In this document: one piece after another, positions 1-6,218 of the stretch | Layout: each line of letters starts with the position of its first letter | How positions within the stretch are numbered: position 1 is the stretch's first letter | Origin: JAUVIB01 sp964424545 | Lineage (GTDB): Bacteria > Calditrichota > Calditrichia > Calditrichales > Calditrichaceae | Direction of reading: 5' to 3' | DNA length: 9,230 bases | NCBI GenBank assembly: GCA_964424545.1 | Contig: CAYRJN010000155.1 | Span: 1 to 9,230 of the forward strand | Notes under the pieces: model-generated | What the model was told of the DNA's origin: nothing | Seen by the model: the letters and a program-made list of their open reading frames with translations, nothing else | Databases searched by the model: none | Made by a program: the position numbers and the translations under genes

Positions 1-20
1 AACACAGGGGGGGCAATACT

Positions 21-1355
21 ATGAAATTAACGGATGATAGGTTAACCCGCGTCATTTTGGATTCACTCGGAGAAGGTCTGTTTACGGTTGACAAATACTT
101 TAAAATAAACAGCCTAAACAAAGCGGGCGAAAGGGTTCTCGGCTTGAATCGCGCAGAAGTTATAGGCGATTTTTGTAAAAACGTTTTCAAAACAACCCGC
201 TGCTTTAGCGACTGCCCTATCGAAAGAGTGCTGGAAAGCGGCGAATGGGTCAATGATCTTGAAAGCGAATTTGAAACCTTAGACGGCAAAACAATCCCCG
301 TACGATTAAACGCTTCCGTTTTAAAAGACGAAAACGATACGCCTATAGGCGGCGTAGTTTCTTTTCGCGACCTCTCTTACCTTGAAAATCTTCAAAAAAA
401 TCTAAACCGTTCTTCGCAATTTTACGGCATTGTCGGTCAGCATAAATCCATGGTGGAAATATTCAACTTGATTGAGGAAGTAGCCGATTCCGAATCGAGC
501 ATCTTAATCACCGGAGAGTCGGGAACGGGAAAAGAAATGATCGCCGACGCCATCCGGAAATCCAGCCGCGTTTCATCCGGGCCCTATGTCAAAGTTAATT
601 GCTCCGTTTTGCCTCCCAATTTACTGGCCAGCGAATTATTCGGACATGTTAAAGGCTCCTTCACCGACGCCTATCGCGATAGAACCGGTCGATTTGAAAT
701 GGCCGACAAGGGCACTATTTTTTTGGATGAAATCGCCGAGATGCCTTTGCAAATGCAAGTGCAGCTTTTACGGGTTTTGCAGGAGGGTACATTTGAACGA
801 ATCGGCGAATCTAAAACACGGAAAGTAAAAGTGCGCGTTATCGCCGCCACAAATAAGAACCTGCAGGAAGAAATGAAAGAAGGACGTTTTCGGGAAGATT
901 TATTTTACCGCCTAAACGTCATTCCCATACATCTGCCTCCTTTGCGCGAACGGCGTTGTGATATCGCTCATCTTGTTCAGCATTTTATTAATAAATTTTC
1001 TTTAATCTCAGGTAAAAATATTAAAGAAGCCGATGACGAAGCCATGGACATCCTCATCAGCTATGATTGGCCGGGCAATGTACGGGAACTTGAAAATACC
1101 ATTGAATATGCTTTTGCCAGAACCAAAGATAACATCATTCATGCTTCCAAGCTGCCTCCGAATGTAAGACTTAAAGCGGAATGTATGGGTAATAGCAAAC
1201 GCGAAATTCCCCGTTTTAGAGAAGACAATGAATTTGATAAAATCCGCACTCTATTGGAACGTTATCAATGGAACCGCTCAAAAGTAGCCAAAGAACTGGG
1301 AATCGGCCGCACAACGCTTTGGCGCAAAATGAAAGTTTTGGGCTTGGAGAATTAA
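21..1355 (+). CDS. Sigma-54-dependent transcriptional activator (PAS - AAA+ - Fis HTH)
   Basis: This 444-residue protein is an NtrC-family enhancer-binding protein, which hydrolyses ATP to open promoters held by RNA polymerase-sigma-54. Residues 1-125 form a PAS sensor domain with a cysteine cluster (C52, C61, C65). Residues 135-375 are the AAA+ domain: Walker A GESGTGKE (165-172), sigma-54 contact loop GSFTDA (212-217, a variant of GAFTGA), Walker B GTIFLDE (231-237), a sensor-I-like VIAATN (273-278), REDLFYRL with likely arginine fingers (291-298), and WPGNVRELEN (350-359). Residues 405-442 are a Fis-type helix-turn-helix. There is no receiver domain with a phospho-acceptor Asp, so the PAS domain is the likely signal input. 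The ATG follows a run of seven G (7-13) that can serve as ribosome binding site. Family assignment is secure. The signal and regulon are unknown, but the adjacent sigma-54 promoter suggests the next gene is a target. Confidence 0.96.
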   Translation: MKLTDDRLTRVILDSLGEGLFTVDKYFKINSLNKAGERVLGLNRAEVIGDFCKNVFKTTRCFSDCPIERVLESGEWVNDLESEFETLDGKTIPVRLNASVLKDENDTPIGGVVSFRDLSYLENLQKNLNRSSQFYGIVGQHKSMVEIFNLIEEVADSESSILITGESGTGKEMIADAIRKSSRVSSGPYVKVNCSVLPPNLLASELFGHVKGSFTDAYRDRTGRFEMADKGTIFLDEIAEMPLQMQVQLLRVLQEGTFERIGESKTRKVKVRVIAATNKNLQEEMKEGRFREDLFYRLNVIPIHLPPLRERRCDIAHLVQHFINKFSLISGKNIKEADDEAMDILISYDWPGNVRELENTIEYAFARTKDNIIHASKLPPNVRLKAECMGNSKREIPRFREDNEFDKIRTLLERYQWNRSKVAKELGIGRTTLWRKMKVLGLEN

Positions 1356-1363
1356 TCACTTGT

Positions 1364-1390
1364 TGTTTCAGTAAGAACAAATTGTTTCTT
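1364..1390. promoter_or_regulatory. Cluster of TGTTTC half-sites downstream of the activator gene
   Basis: TTGTTTC occurs at 1363-1369 and again at 1382-1388, with AAGAAC between them. AAGAA (1373-1377) and TTCTT (1386-1390) form an imperfect palindrome. The half-sites resemble the arm of the better inverted repeat at 1441-1458. They could be secondary activator sites or the start of a weak 3' structure for the activator mRNA. This is inference from sequence similarity only, in AT-rich DNA where chance matches are common. Confidence 0.25.
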
Positions 1391-1440
1391 ATATGTTCAT
1401 TTACATAAATAATATAAATACATATAGTTGACTAAACTAA

Positions 1441-1458
1441 TGTTTCAACCCTGAAACA
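1441..1458. promoter_or_regulatory. Inverted repeat TGTTTCA-N4-TGAAACA, candidate upstream activator site
   Basis: Perfect 7-base arms TGTTTCA (1441-1447) and TGAAACA (1452-1458) are separated by ACCC. Sites of this form, an 18-bp dyad suited to a Fis-type HTH dimer, are typical of enhancers for sigma-54 activators. The centre lies about 200 bases before the predicted start of transcription at the sigma-54 promoter 1623-1638, a usual enhancer distance. The gene just upstream encodes a suitable activator. The dyad is seen directly. Its binding partner is inferred. Confidence 0.5.
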
Positions 1459-1503
1459 CTAATGCAAACAGATTTTAAAAGATATATTCTATTTATTATA
1501 GGG

Positions 1504-1538
1504 AATAATGAAAATATTCATAAATATTTTTCCTTATT
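1504..1538. repeat. AT-rich inverted repeat between enhancer and promoter
   Basis: AAAATATT (1511-1518) pairs perfectly with AATATTTT (1523-1530) around a CATA loop. A further 5 bp (1504-1508 with 1534-1538) forms outside a small internal loop. It lies between the candidate enhancer and the -24/-12 promoter, where bent or flexible DNA would assist looping. It contains no G-C pairs in the inner stem and may be a chance feature of AT-rich spacer. Confidence 0.25.
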
Positions 1539-1622
1539 ATCTATTTTGAGCCTTTATCTGTAAAGGACTTCCGAAAAATTCATTATTAAAAAGATGATGA
1601 TATTACCAGTATATAAAAAATT

Positions 1623-1638
1623 TGGTGCGATATTTGCT
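1623..1638 (+). promoter_or_regulatory. Sigma-54 (-24/-12) promoter of the TPR-like gene
   Basis: The sequence TGGTGCG-ATAT-TTGCT matches the TGGCACG-N4-TTGCW consensus with the invariant GG (1624-1625) and GC (1636-1637) separated by exactly 10 bases. Taking C1637 as -12 puts the start of transcription near 1649. The leader would then be only about 12 bases, beginning just before the Shine-Dalgarno GAGGT (1651-1655) and the ATG at 1661. A sigma-54 activator gene lies directly upstream with a candidate enhancer in the spacer, which strengthens the call. Confidence 0.7.
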
Positions 1639-1660
1639 ATACCAAGCGCTGAGGTAGACT

Positions 1661-2098
1661 ATGTCAGAAATGTTAGGAAACCGCTATTTTATAGCGAGAC
1701 AATATCATAAAGCAGCCGAACAATTGGAAGAGGCGTTAAATAATTCCGCTGAACCGTTAAAGCTAAAGAAAAAACTGATAATTTGCTACATAGAAACGGG
1801 ACAAGTGGAAAAAGCGCTGCGTCTGTTTAGCAATTTATTAACCGTCGACCCGACTATCATCATCAATACGGATCCGTACCATGAAGACTGTCCTTGCCCC
1901 GAATTAGTTATCGGCTGGGAGAAAACGAGCGACGAAGAAAAAATGACTGCAAATGAACTGGAGAGTCTTGCTATGCTGTATCTTTACTGTGATATTGAAA
2001 AATCATTATATTATTTCAAAAAAGCGCTTCCAAAAACAAAGGACAAAGCTATTATCTCTTCCATCATTAAAAAGATATCTTCCTTGCAGACTGTATAA
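1661..2098 (+). CDS. Small TPR-like repeat protein of unknown function
   Basis: The product is a 145-residue, probably cytoplasmic helical protein with no signal peptide or membrane segment. Two TPR-like helix pairs are visible at about residues 4-32 (N-R-Y-F...Y-H-K-A-A-E-Q-L-E-E-A-L) and 34-65 (I-C-Y-I-E-T-G-Q-V-E-K-A-L-R-L-F). A third is at about 98-124 (L-A-M-L-Y-L-Y...E-K-S-L-Y-Y-F-K-K-A-L). Repeats two and three are separated by an insert (66-97) with an HEDCPCPEL motif in which C77 and C79 form a C-x-C pair. TPR folds usually mediate protein binding, and the C-x-C pair could bind metal or act in redox chemistry, but no function is assigned. The ATG is preceded by GAGGT (1651-1655) and by a sigma-54 promoter, so expression probably depends on the upstream activator or a relative. 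Confidence 0.85.
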   Translation: MSEMLGNRYFIARQYHKAAEQLEEALNNSAEPLKLKKKLIICYIETGQVEKALRLFSNLLTVDPTIIINTDPYHEDCPCPELVIGWEKTSDEEKMTANELESLAMLYLYCDIEKSLYYFKKALPKTKDKAIISSIIKKISSLQTV

Positions 2099-2152
2099 CC
2101 AATTTGCCCCCTAACGCCCTCCCAATAGCACAAGATTTAAGCGTCGGAATAG

Positions 2153-2177
2153 TACATTTATACCTATAAACACTGTA
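2153..2177. promoter_or_regulatory. Nested palindrome upstream of nadC, possible operator
   Basis: TTTATA (2157-2162) and TATAAA (2165-2170) form a perfect dyad around CC. It is flanked by TACA (2153-2156) and TGTA (2174-2177), offset by three bases. It lies about 100 bases before nadC, where a repressor of NAD synthesis could act. I cannot match it to a known NAD-regulator motif (NrtR, NiaR or NadR), so the role is speculative. Confidence 0.25.
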
Positions 2178-2181
2178 AACT

Positions 2182-2203
2182 TTGGATTATATCCGATTTT
2201 TTT
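2182..2203 (+). terminator. Weak intrinsic terminator after the TPR-like gene
   Basis: TTGGAT (2182-2187) pairs with ATCCGA (2191-2196), including one G-T pair, around a TAT loop. Seven T follow at 2197-2203. The stem is only 6 bp, so efficiency is doubtful. The position, about 85 bases past the TPR-like stop and 70 before nadC, is sensible for separating the two units. Confidence 0.35.
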
Positions 2204-2272
2204 GGTTTTTATGAACATCACTGTTAATTTGTATGAAACGTTAATATAAAAACGCTTTAAGGGATAGATTAT

Positions 2273-3112
2273 ATGAACTCATCCGATATAAAAGAGATAA
2301 TTGCCATAATTAAAAACGCCTTAGAAGAAGATATTGGTAAAGGCGATATCACGACGGAAAGCATTGTGCCAGAAAATGAGAGATATAGCGGCTATTTCAT
2401 TGCCAAAGAAGCCGGAATTGTAGCCGGATTATCCGTAGCCGAATATACTTTCAGAGAACTGTCGGATAATATCATATTCAAGTCTTTTATTAGCGACGGC
2501 AGTAAAGTTTCTACCGGCGATAAGATTGCCTCTATAGACGGGTCTGGTCGGACAATATTAAAAGCCGAACGCGTGGCGTTAAATTTCCTTCAACGTATGT
2601 CGGGAATCGCTACGTTAACGCGAAAATTTGTAGACAAAACAGAGGGAACAAAAGCCGTTATTCTCGATACGCGGAAAACAATGCCAGGGCTTCGGGTTCT
2701 CGATAAATATGCGGTAAAAATCGGCGGAGGACAGAATCACCGTTTCGGCCTTTATGATATGATAATGATCAAAGATAATCATATTGCGGCTGCCGGAAGC
2801 ATAACCGGCGCCGTGGTTATGGCACGCGCACAGCATGGCACAAAATACGCTATTGAAGTGGAAGTAAAAAATCTTAAAGAATTACGCGAAACGCTGGAAC
2901 TTCAGGTCGATCGTATCATGCTTGACAATATGGATATTGAAGAGATTAAAAAAGCGGTGGAAATCACCGATAAAAGAGCGGCCTTGGAAATTTCAGGCAA
3001 TGTTAATTTAGATACGGTAGAAGCATACGCCAAAACAGGCGTCGATTTTATTTCTGTGGGCATGTTGACGCACTCGGTAAAAGCGCTGGATATCAGTTTA
3101 TTGATTGAATAA
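2273..3112 (+). CDS. nadC: Nicotinate-nucleotide pyrophosphorylase (quinolinate phosphoribosyltransferase)
   Basis: NadC converts quinolinate and phosphoribosyl pyrophosphate to nicotinate mononucleotide, CO2 and pyrophosphate, the step that joins the de novo pathway to the common NAD route. At 279 residues it has the normal family length. Visible signatures are E-E-D-I-G-K-G-D-I-T-T (18-28), the R-V-A-L-N-F-L-Q-R-M-S-G-I-A-T block (100-114), D-T-R-K-T-M-P-G-L-R (132-141), the G-G-G-Q-N-H-R-F-G-L-Y-D loop (151-162) with I-K-D-N-H (166-170), E-V-E-V (195-198), D-R-I-M-L-D-N-M (213-220), E-I-S-G-N-V (239-244) and I-S-V-G-M-L-T-H (260-267). These supply the substrate- and phosphate-binding residues, and none is missing. 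The ATG follows AAGGGA (2259-2264). The gene heads the nadC-nadA-nadB cluster, and the 219-base gap to nadA leaves open whether all three share one transcript. Confidence 0.97.
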   Translation: MNSSDIKEIIAIIKNALEEDIGKGDITTESIVPENERYSGYFIAKEAGIVAGLSVAEYTFRELSDNIIFKSFISDGSKVSTGDKIASIDGSGRTILKAERVALNFLQRMSGIATLTRKFVDKTEGTKAVILDTRKTMPGLRVLDKYAVKIGGGQNHRFGLYDMIMIKDNHIAAAGSITGAVVMARAQHGTKYAIEVEVKNLKELRETLELQVDRIMLDNMDIEEIKKAVEITDKRAALEISGNVNLDTVEAYAKTGVDFISVGMLTHSVKALDISLLIE

Positions 3113-3125
3113 ATAATCTTTTCTA

Positions 3126-3143
3126 TAACGGTTAAATTTTAAC
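3126..3143. promoter_or_regulatory. Overlapping small palindromes just after nadC
   Basis: TAAC-G-GTTA (3126-3134) overlaps GTTAAA-T-TTTAAC (3131-3143), both perfect dyads, starting 13 bases past the nadC stop. They could be an operator for a separate nadAB promoter, but no convincing -35/-10 pair is visible beside them, and the composition makes chance dyads likely. Confidence 0.2.
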
Positions 3144-3199
3144 ATCACCTAAATTGAACGATTATATGTTTATTATCGCCCGAGTTGTCGGAGTCTGTT

Positions 3200-3298
3200 A
3201 TGGAAAGCGTAAACGCACCCGATAAAAAGAATCGGGATAAATTATACGATTTTCAAAAAAATCCGGCAACGCTAAAGCGCGTGAATCGCTCAATTTAA
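3200..3298 (+). CDS. Possible small ORF (32 codons) between nadC and nadA
   Basis: An ATG at 3200, preceded by CGGAG (3189-3193) at a good 6-base spacing, opens a 32-codon frame ending in TAA at 3296-3298. The predicted peptide begins M-E-S-V-N-A-P-D-K-K and is basic and hydrophilic, with no signal or membrane segment. Codon choice resembles the neighbouring genes. A CCCGAT...ATCGGG hairpin (3218-3236) lies inside it. It ends 33 bases before the nadA start, so it could be a leader peptide, a genuine small protein or chance. I recognise no homologue. The Shine-Dalgarno is the main support. Confidence 0.35.
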   Translation: MESVNAPDKKNRDKLYDFQKNPATLKRVNRSI

Positions 3299-3331
3299 CG
3301 ATCAATTTTAAAACTATACTATGGAGGTATC

Positions 3332-4369
3332 GTGTTAAACGGTAAAAAATATGAAGAGGCCTACAAGCATCTCGGCAAAATAGTTCCCGGTGTGGAACTT
3401 GATATGAAATTAGCGCTCGTTGATGAAATCGAGCGCCTGAAAAAAGAAAAAAATGCGGTGATTCTCGGCCACAACTATATGGAACCGGTACTGTTTTATA
3501 CCATTCCCGATATAAAAGGAGATTCCTTAGAGCTAGCGCGTAAAGCGGCCGAAACAGATAAAGATATTATTGTATTTTGCGGCGTCAAATTTATGGCTGA
3601 AACGGCAAAAATTTTAAATCCCCAAAAAACCGTTTTGTTACCCGCCGAAAAAGCGGGCTGTTCTCTCGCCGAAAGTATTACGGCCGATGATGTCAGAGCG
3701 CTTAAAAAGAAGTTTCCGGGTGTTCCGGTTATTACCTATATTAACACTTACGCCGACGTTAAAGCGGAATGCGACATTTGCTGCACTTCGGGTAACGCCG
3801 CCGCTGTCGTGGAATCGTTTAAAAGCGATACGATTATTTTTCTACCCGATGAATTTCTCGCCGGCAATGTCGCCCGAGAAACGGGAAAACATATTATTTT
3901 CCCAAAAAGCGGGCTGGATTTTTCACAGAAAGACCTTGATCTTGATTACCAAATGATCGGCTGGAAAGGCCGCTGCGAAGTACACGAACAATTTACGGTG
4001 CAAGATATTGAAAATGTAAGGAAGCAGTTTAATGATGTGGTTATTCTTGCCCATCCGGAATGTAAACCCGAGGTGGCTTCGGCCGCTGATTTTTCGGGAA
4101 GCACATCGGCTATGATCAGATACGTTAAGGAATCCGAAGCGCCGCATTATTTACTATTAACGGAATGCTCCATGGGCGATAATATCGCCGCCGCAAATCC
4201 CGATAAAGAAATGCTGCGATTATGCAGCGTTCGTTGCCCGCATATGAATGAGATTACCATGGAAGACACGCTTAAAGCTTTAAAATTTAATCAATATGAA
4301 ATAAGCGTAGATGAAGATATACGGATTCGCGCTTTACAGTCAGTTCAAAGAATGCTTGAGATTGGATAG
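3332..4369 (+). CDS. nadA: Quinolinate synthase
   Basis: NadA is a [4Fe-4S] enzyme that condenses iminoaspartate, supplied by NadB, with dihydroxyacetone phosphate to give quinolinate. At 345 residues it is close in length to the E. coli enzyme. Motifs include V-I-L-G-H-N-Y (43-49), I-K-G-D-S-L-E-L-A-R (61-70), V-F-C-G-V-K-F-M-A-E-T-A-K-I-L (81-95), A-G-C-S-L-A-E (108-114), Y-I-N-T-Y-A-D-V-K-A (136-145), L-P-D-E-F-L-A-G-N (171-179), G-R-C-E-V-H (213-218), A-H-P-E-C-K-P-E-V (240-248) and R-C-P-H-M-N (301-306). Likely cluster ligands are C110, C215 and C302. The start is a GTG chosen because GGAGG (3323-3327) lies 4 bases before it. The ATG overlapping that site (3321) is out of frame and soon stops. 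nadB follows after 5 bases, so the two are almost certainly cotranscribed. Confidence 0.97.
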   Translation: MLNGKKYEEAYKHLGKIVPGVELDMKLALVDEIERLKKEKNAVILGHNYMEPVLFYTIPDIKGDSLELARKAAETDKDIIVFCGVKFMAETAKILNPQKTVLLPAEKAGCSLAESITADDVRALKKKFPGVPVITYINTYADVKAECDICCTSGNAAAVVESFKSDTIIFLPDEFLAGNVARETGKHIIFPKSGLDFSQKDLDLDYQMIGWKGRCEVHEQFTVQDIENVRKQFNDVVILAHPECKPEVASAADFSGSTSAMIRYVKESEAPHYLLLTECSMGDNIAAANPDKEMLRLCSVRCPHMNEITMEDTLKALKFNQYEISVDEDIRIRALQSVQRMLEIG

Positions 4370-4374
4370 ACCTG

Positions 4375-5943
4375 ATGGAATGTATAGAAACCGATGTGTT
4401 GGTTCTCGGTAATGGGATTGCCGGAGGCGTTGCCGCTATTTTATTAGCCGAACAAGGCATTGACGTTACGCTGGTAACAAAAAGTTTGAATTCCCACGAA
4501 TCAAACACGTATTATGCACAGGGCGGTATAATTTATAAAGGGAAGAATGATTCGCCTGAGCTCTTGGCTGAAGATATCAAACGCGCAGGCGACGGGCTGT
4601 GTAACCCTCGGGCAGTGGAAATATTAAGCAACAACGGCGCCGCTCTTGTAAAAAAGATCTTAATCGAAAAATTAGAGGTTCAGTTTGATAAAGAAGAAAA
4701 CGGCAGTCTCTCTCTTGTTGCGGAAGGAGGCCATACGGTCTCCCGTATTATCCACGCTACGGACGCTACCGGACGTTCTATTCAAACCGCTATCAATAAT
4801 TATATAAAAAAATTGAATAATATACGTTGTTTAAAAGGTTATACGGCAGTCGATTTGTTGGCGCCGCATCACCACTCTTTAGACCGTTTACAAGTTTACG
4901 AGCCTCGTTCCTGTATCGGCGCCTATATCTTTAATCAGAAGAAAAGAACGGTAATGCGCTGCCTCGCAAAAAAAACCATTCTGGCCACCGGCGGATTGGG
5001 ACAGATATATCTGCGCACAACCAACCCCGACGGCGCCCGCGGAGACGGCGTCGCTATGGCTTATCGGATGGGCGCAAGGGTAATAAATAATCAATTCATT
5101 CAATTTCACCCGACTACTTTTTTTCACCCCCAGGCCCATCATTTTTTGATTTCGGAAGCGGTTCGCGGAGCCGGCGCCAGACTGGTTAATGCAAACGGCG
5201 AACCCTTTATGCAGCGTTACGCCCCTAAGTGGAAAGATCTGGCTCCGAGAGATATTGTTTCGCGCAGCATCCATGAAGAGATTTTAAAACAAGGCACCAC
5301 ACACGTCTATCTTGATCTCTCCTCTTATTTGCCCGCGTCCAAAATAAAAATGGAATTCCCCAATATTTATAAAAAATGTTTGGAATACGGCGTTGATATT
5401 ACCAATGAATTAATACCGGTTGTCCCTGCGGCTCATTATGCTTGCGGCGGCGTATGGGTTAACGACCAAGGCTTGACAACTATCAACTCGCTTTACGCCA
5501 TCGGCGAAGTTTCCTGCACCGGCCTCCACGGCGCTAATCGACTGGCAAGCACTTCCCTTTTGGAAGGGCTGGTTTGGGCCCACCGCGCCGCTCAAAATAT
5601 CATTTTAACGCTGAAAGATACGCCGCGCCCGAAGAAAGAGAATATCCCGCTATGGCAGGATGAAGGCATTGACGATCCGGACCCGGCTTTGATTAATCAA
5701 GATATGAGCTCCATTAAAAATATTATGTGGAATTATGTGGGCCTGGTACGCAACCACCGCCGTTTACAGCGCGCTATTAGAGAGCTGCGCAATCTTGAAA
5801 ACGAAATCGAAAAATTTTACCGCAAAGCCAATATCACGGACGCTTTAATAGGACTTAGAAACGCCGTGCGCACTTCTATTATTATCGCCAATTCGGCATG
5901 GGAAGACCGCCAGAGCCGCGGCTGCCATTATAGGGAAAGTTAG
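4375..5943 (+). CDS. nadB: L-aspartate oxidase
   Basis: This FAD flavoprotein oxidises L-aspartate to iminoaspartate, the unstable substrate of NadA. The 522 residues carry the N-terminal Rossmann dinucleotide motif (G12-x-G14-x-x-G17), T-Y-Y-A-Q-G-G-I (45-52), A-T-G-G-L-G-Q (204-210), F-H-P-T (244-247), S-E-A-V-R-G-A-G (260-267), P-R-D-I-V-S-R (291-297), H-Y-A-C-G-G-V (354-360) and G-A-N-R-L-A-S-T-S-L-L-E-G (386-398). R264, R292, H354 and R389 occupy the expected substrate-binding positions. The helical C-terminal domain ends at S-R-G-C-H-Y-R-E-S, so the protein stops soon after the family's R-G-x-H-Y/F box and lacks the short D-Y-P tail common in relatives. All catalytic residues are before this point. 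The ATG lies 5 bases after the nadA stop with only a weak Shine-Dalgarno, which suggests translational coupling. Confidence 0.97.
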   Translation: MECIETDVLVLGNGIAGGVAAILLAEQGIDVTLVTKSLNSHESNTYYAQGGIIYKGKNDSPELLAEDIKRAGDGLCNPRAVEILSNNGAALVKKILIEKLEVQFDKEENGSLSLVAEGGHTVSRIIHATDATGRSIQTAINNYIKKLNNIRCLKGYTAVDLLAPHHHSLDRLQVYEPRSCIGAYIFNQKKRTVMRCLAKKTILATGGLGQIYLRTTNPDGARGDGVAMAYRMGARVINNQFIQFHPTTFFHPQAHHFLISEAVRGAGARLVNANGEPFMQRYAPKWKDLAPRDIVSRSIHEEILKQGTTHVYLDLSSYLPASKIKMEFPNIYKKCLEYGVDITNELIPVVPAAHYACGGVWVNDQGLTTINSLYAIGEVSCTGLHGANRLASTSLLEGLVWAHRAAQNIILTLKDTPRPKKENIPLWQDEGIDDPDPALINQDMSSIKNIMWNYVGLVRNHRRLQRAIRELRNLENEIEKFYRKANITDALIGLRNAVRTSIIIANSAWEDRQSRGCHYRES

Positions 5944-6206
5944 TTGTAACGATCAGCTTACTTCTCATATTCTTATATAGCTACACAACGCTTAATAATA
6001 CTTGTGTTATTCGTCACATTTTAATAAGCTTAAATTTATTATATATCATATAACATTTATAAAACAGAACGTATTCGTCCGTTAAGCCGGAATATTAGAT
6101 TACCCCACGGATTCCAACCTTAATTGACGACGCTTATAAAACTTGTTTTAAGCAGTCGCTTTTTTAAAGACTACCTAACACAGGCTAAATTAAATTCATC
6201 CTATCA

Positions 6207-6214
6207 AAAGGAGG
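6207..6214 (+). promoter_or_regulatory. Strong Shine-Dalgarno of the secreted hydrolase gene
   Basis: AAAGGAGG ends 4 bases before the ATG at 6219 and fixes that start. The rest of the 275-base gap after nadB (5944-6218) is AT-rich. It holds an ACACAA...TTGTGT dyad (5983-6007) and a TTGACG (6124-6129) that could be a -35 element, but no convincing -10 lies 16-18 bases beyond it. No terminator is visible directly after nadB. Confidence 0.7.
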
Positions 6215-6218
6215 AACC

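Noticed and set aside
1462..1563. 33-codon + strand open frame starting M-Q-T-D-F-K
   Set aside because: There is no Shine-Dalgarno before the ATG, the composition is that of AT-rich spacer, and it lies between enhancer and promoter elements.
3265..3278. GG-N10-GC spacing resembling a second sigma-54 promoter before nadA
   Set aside because: The -12 part reads AAGC rather than TTGC and the flanking bases match poorly. Bare GG-N10-GC is expected by chance.
4888..5274. 128-codon open frame on the - strand inside nadB
   Set aside because: It lies wholly antisense to a strongly conserved part of nadB, has no recognisable domain and no ribosome binding site context, so it is a shadow of nadB.
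6150..6165. AAGC-AGTC-GCTT hairpin followed by T's, as a terminator for nadB
   Set aside because: The stem is only 4 bp and lies more than 200 bases past the nadB stop, too weak and too distant to call.
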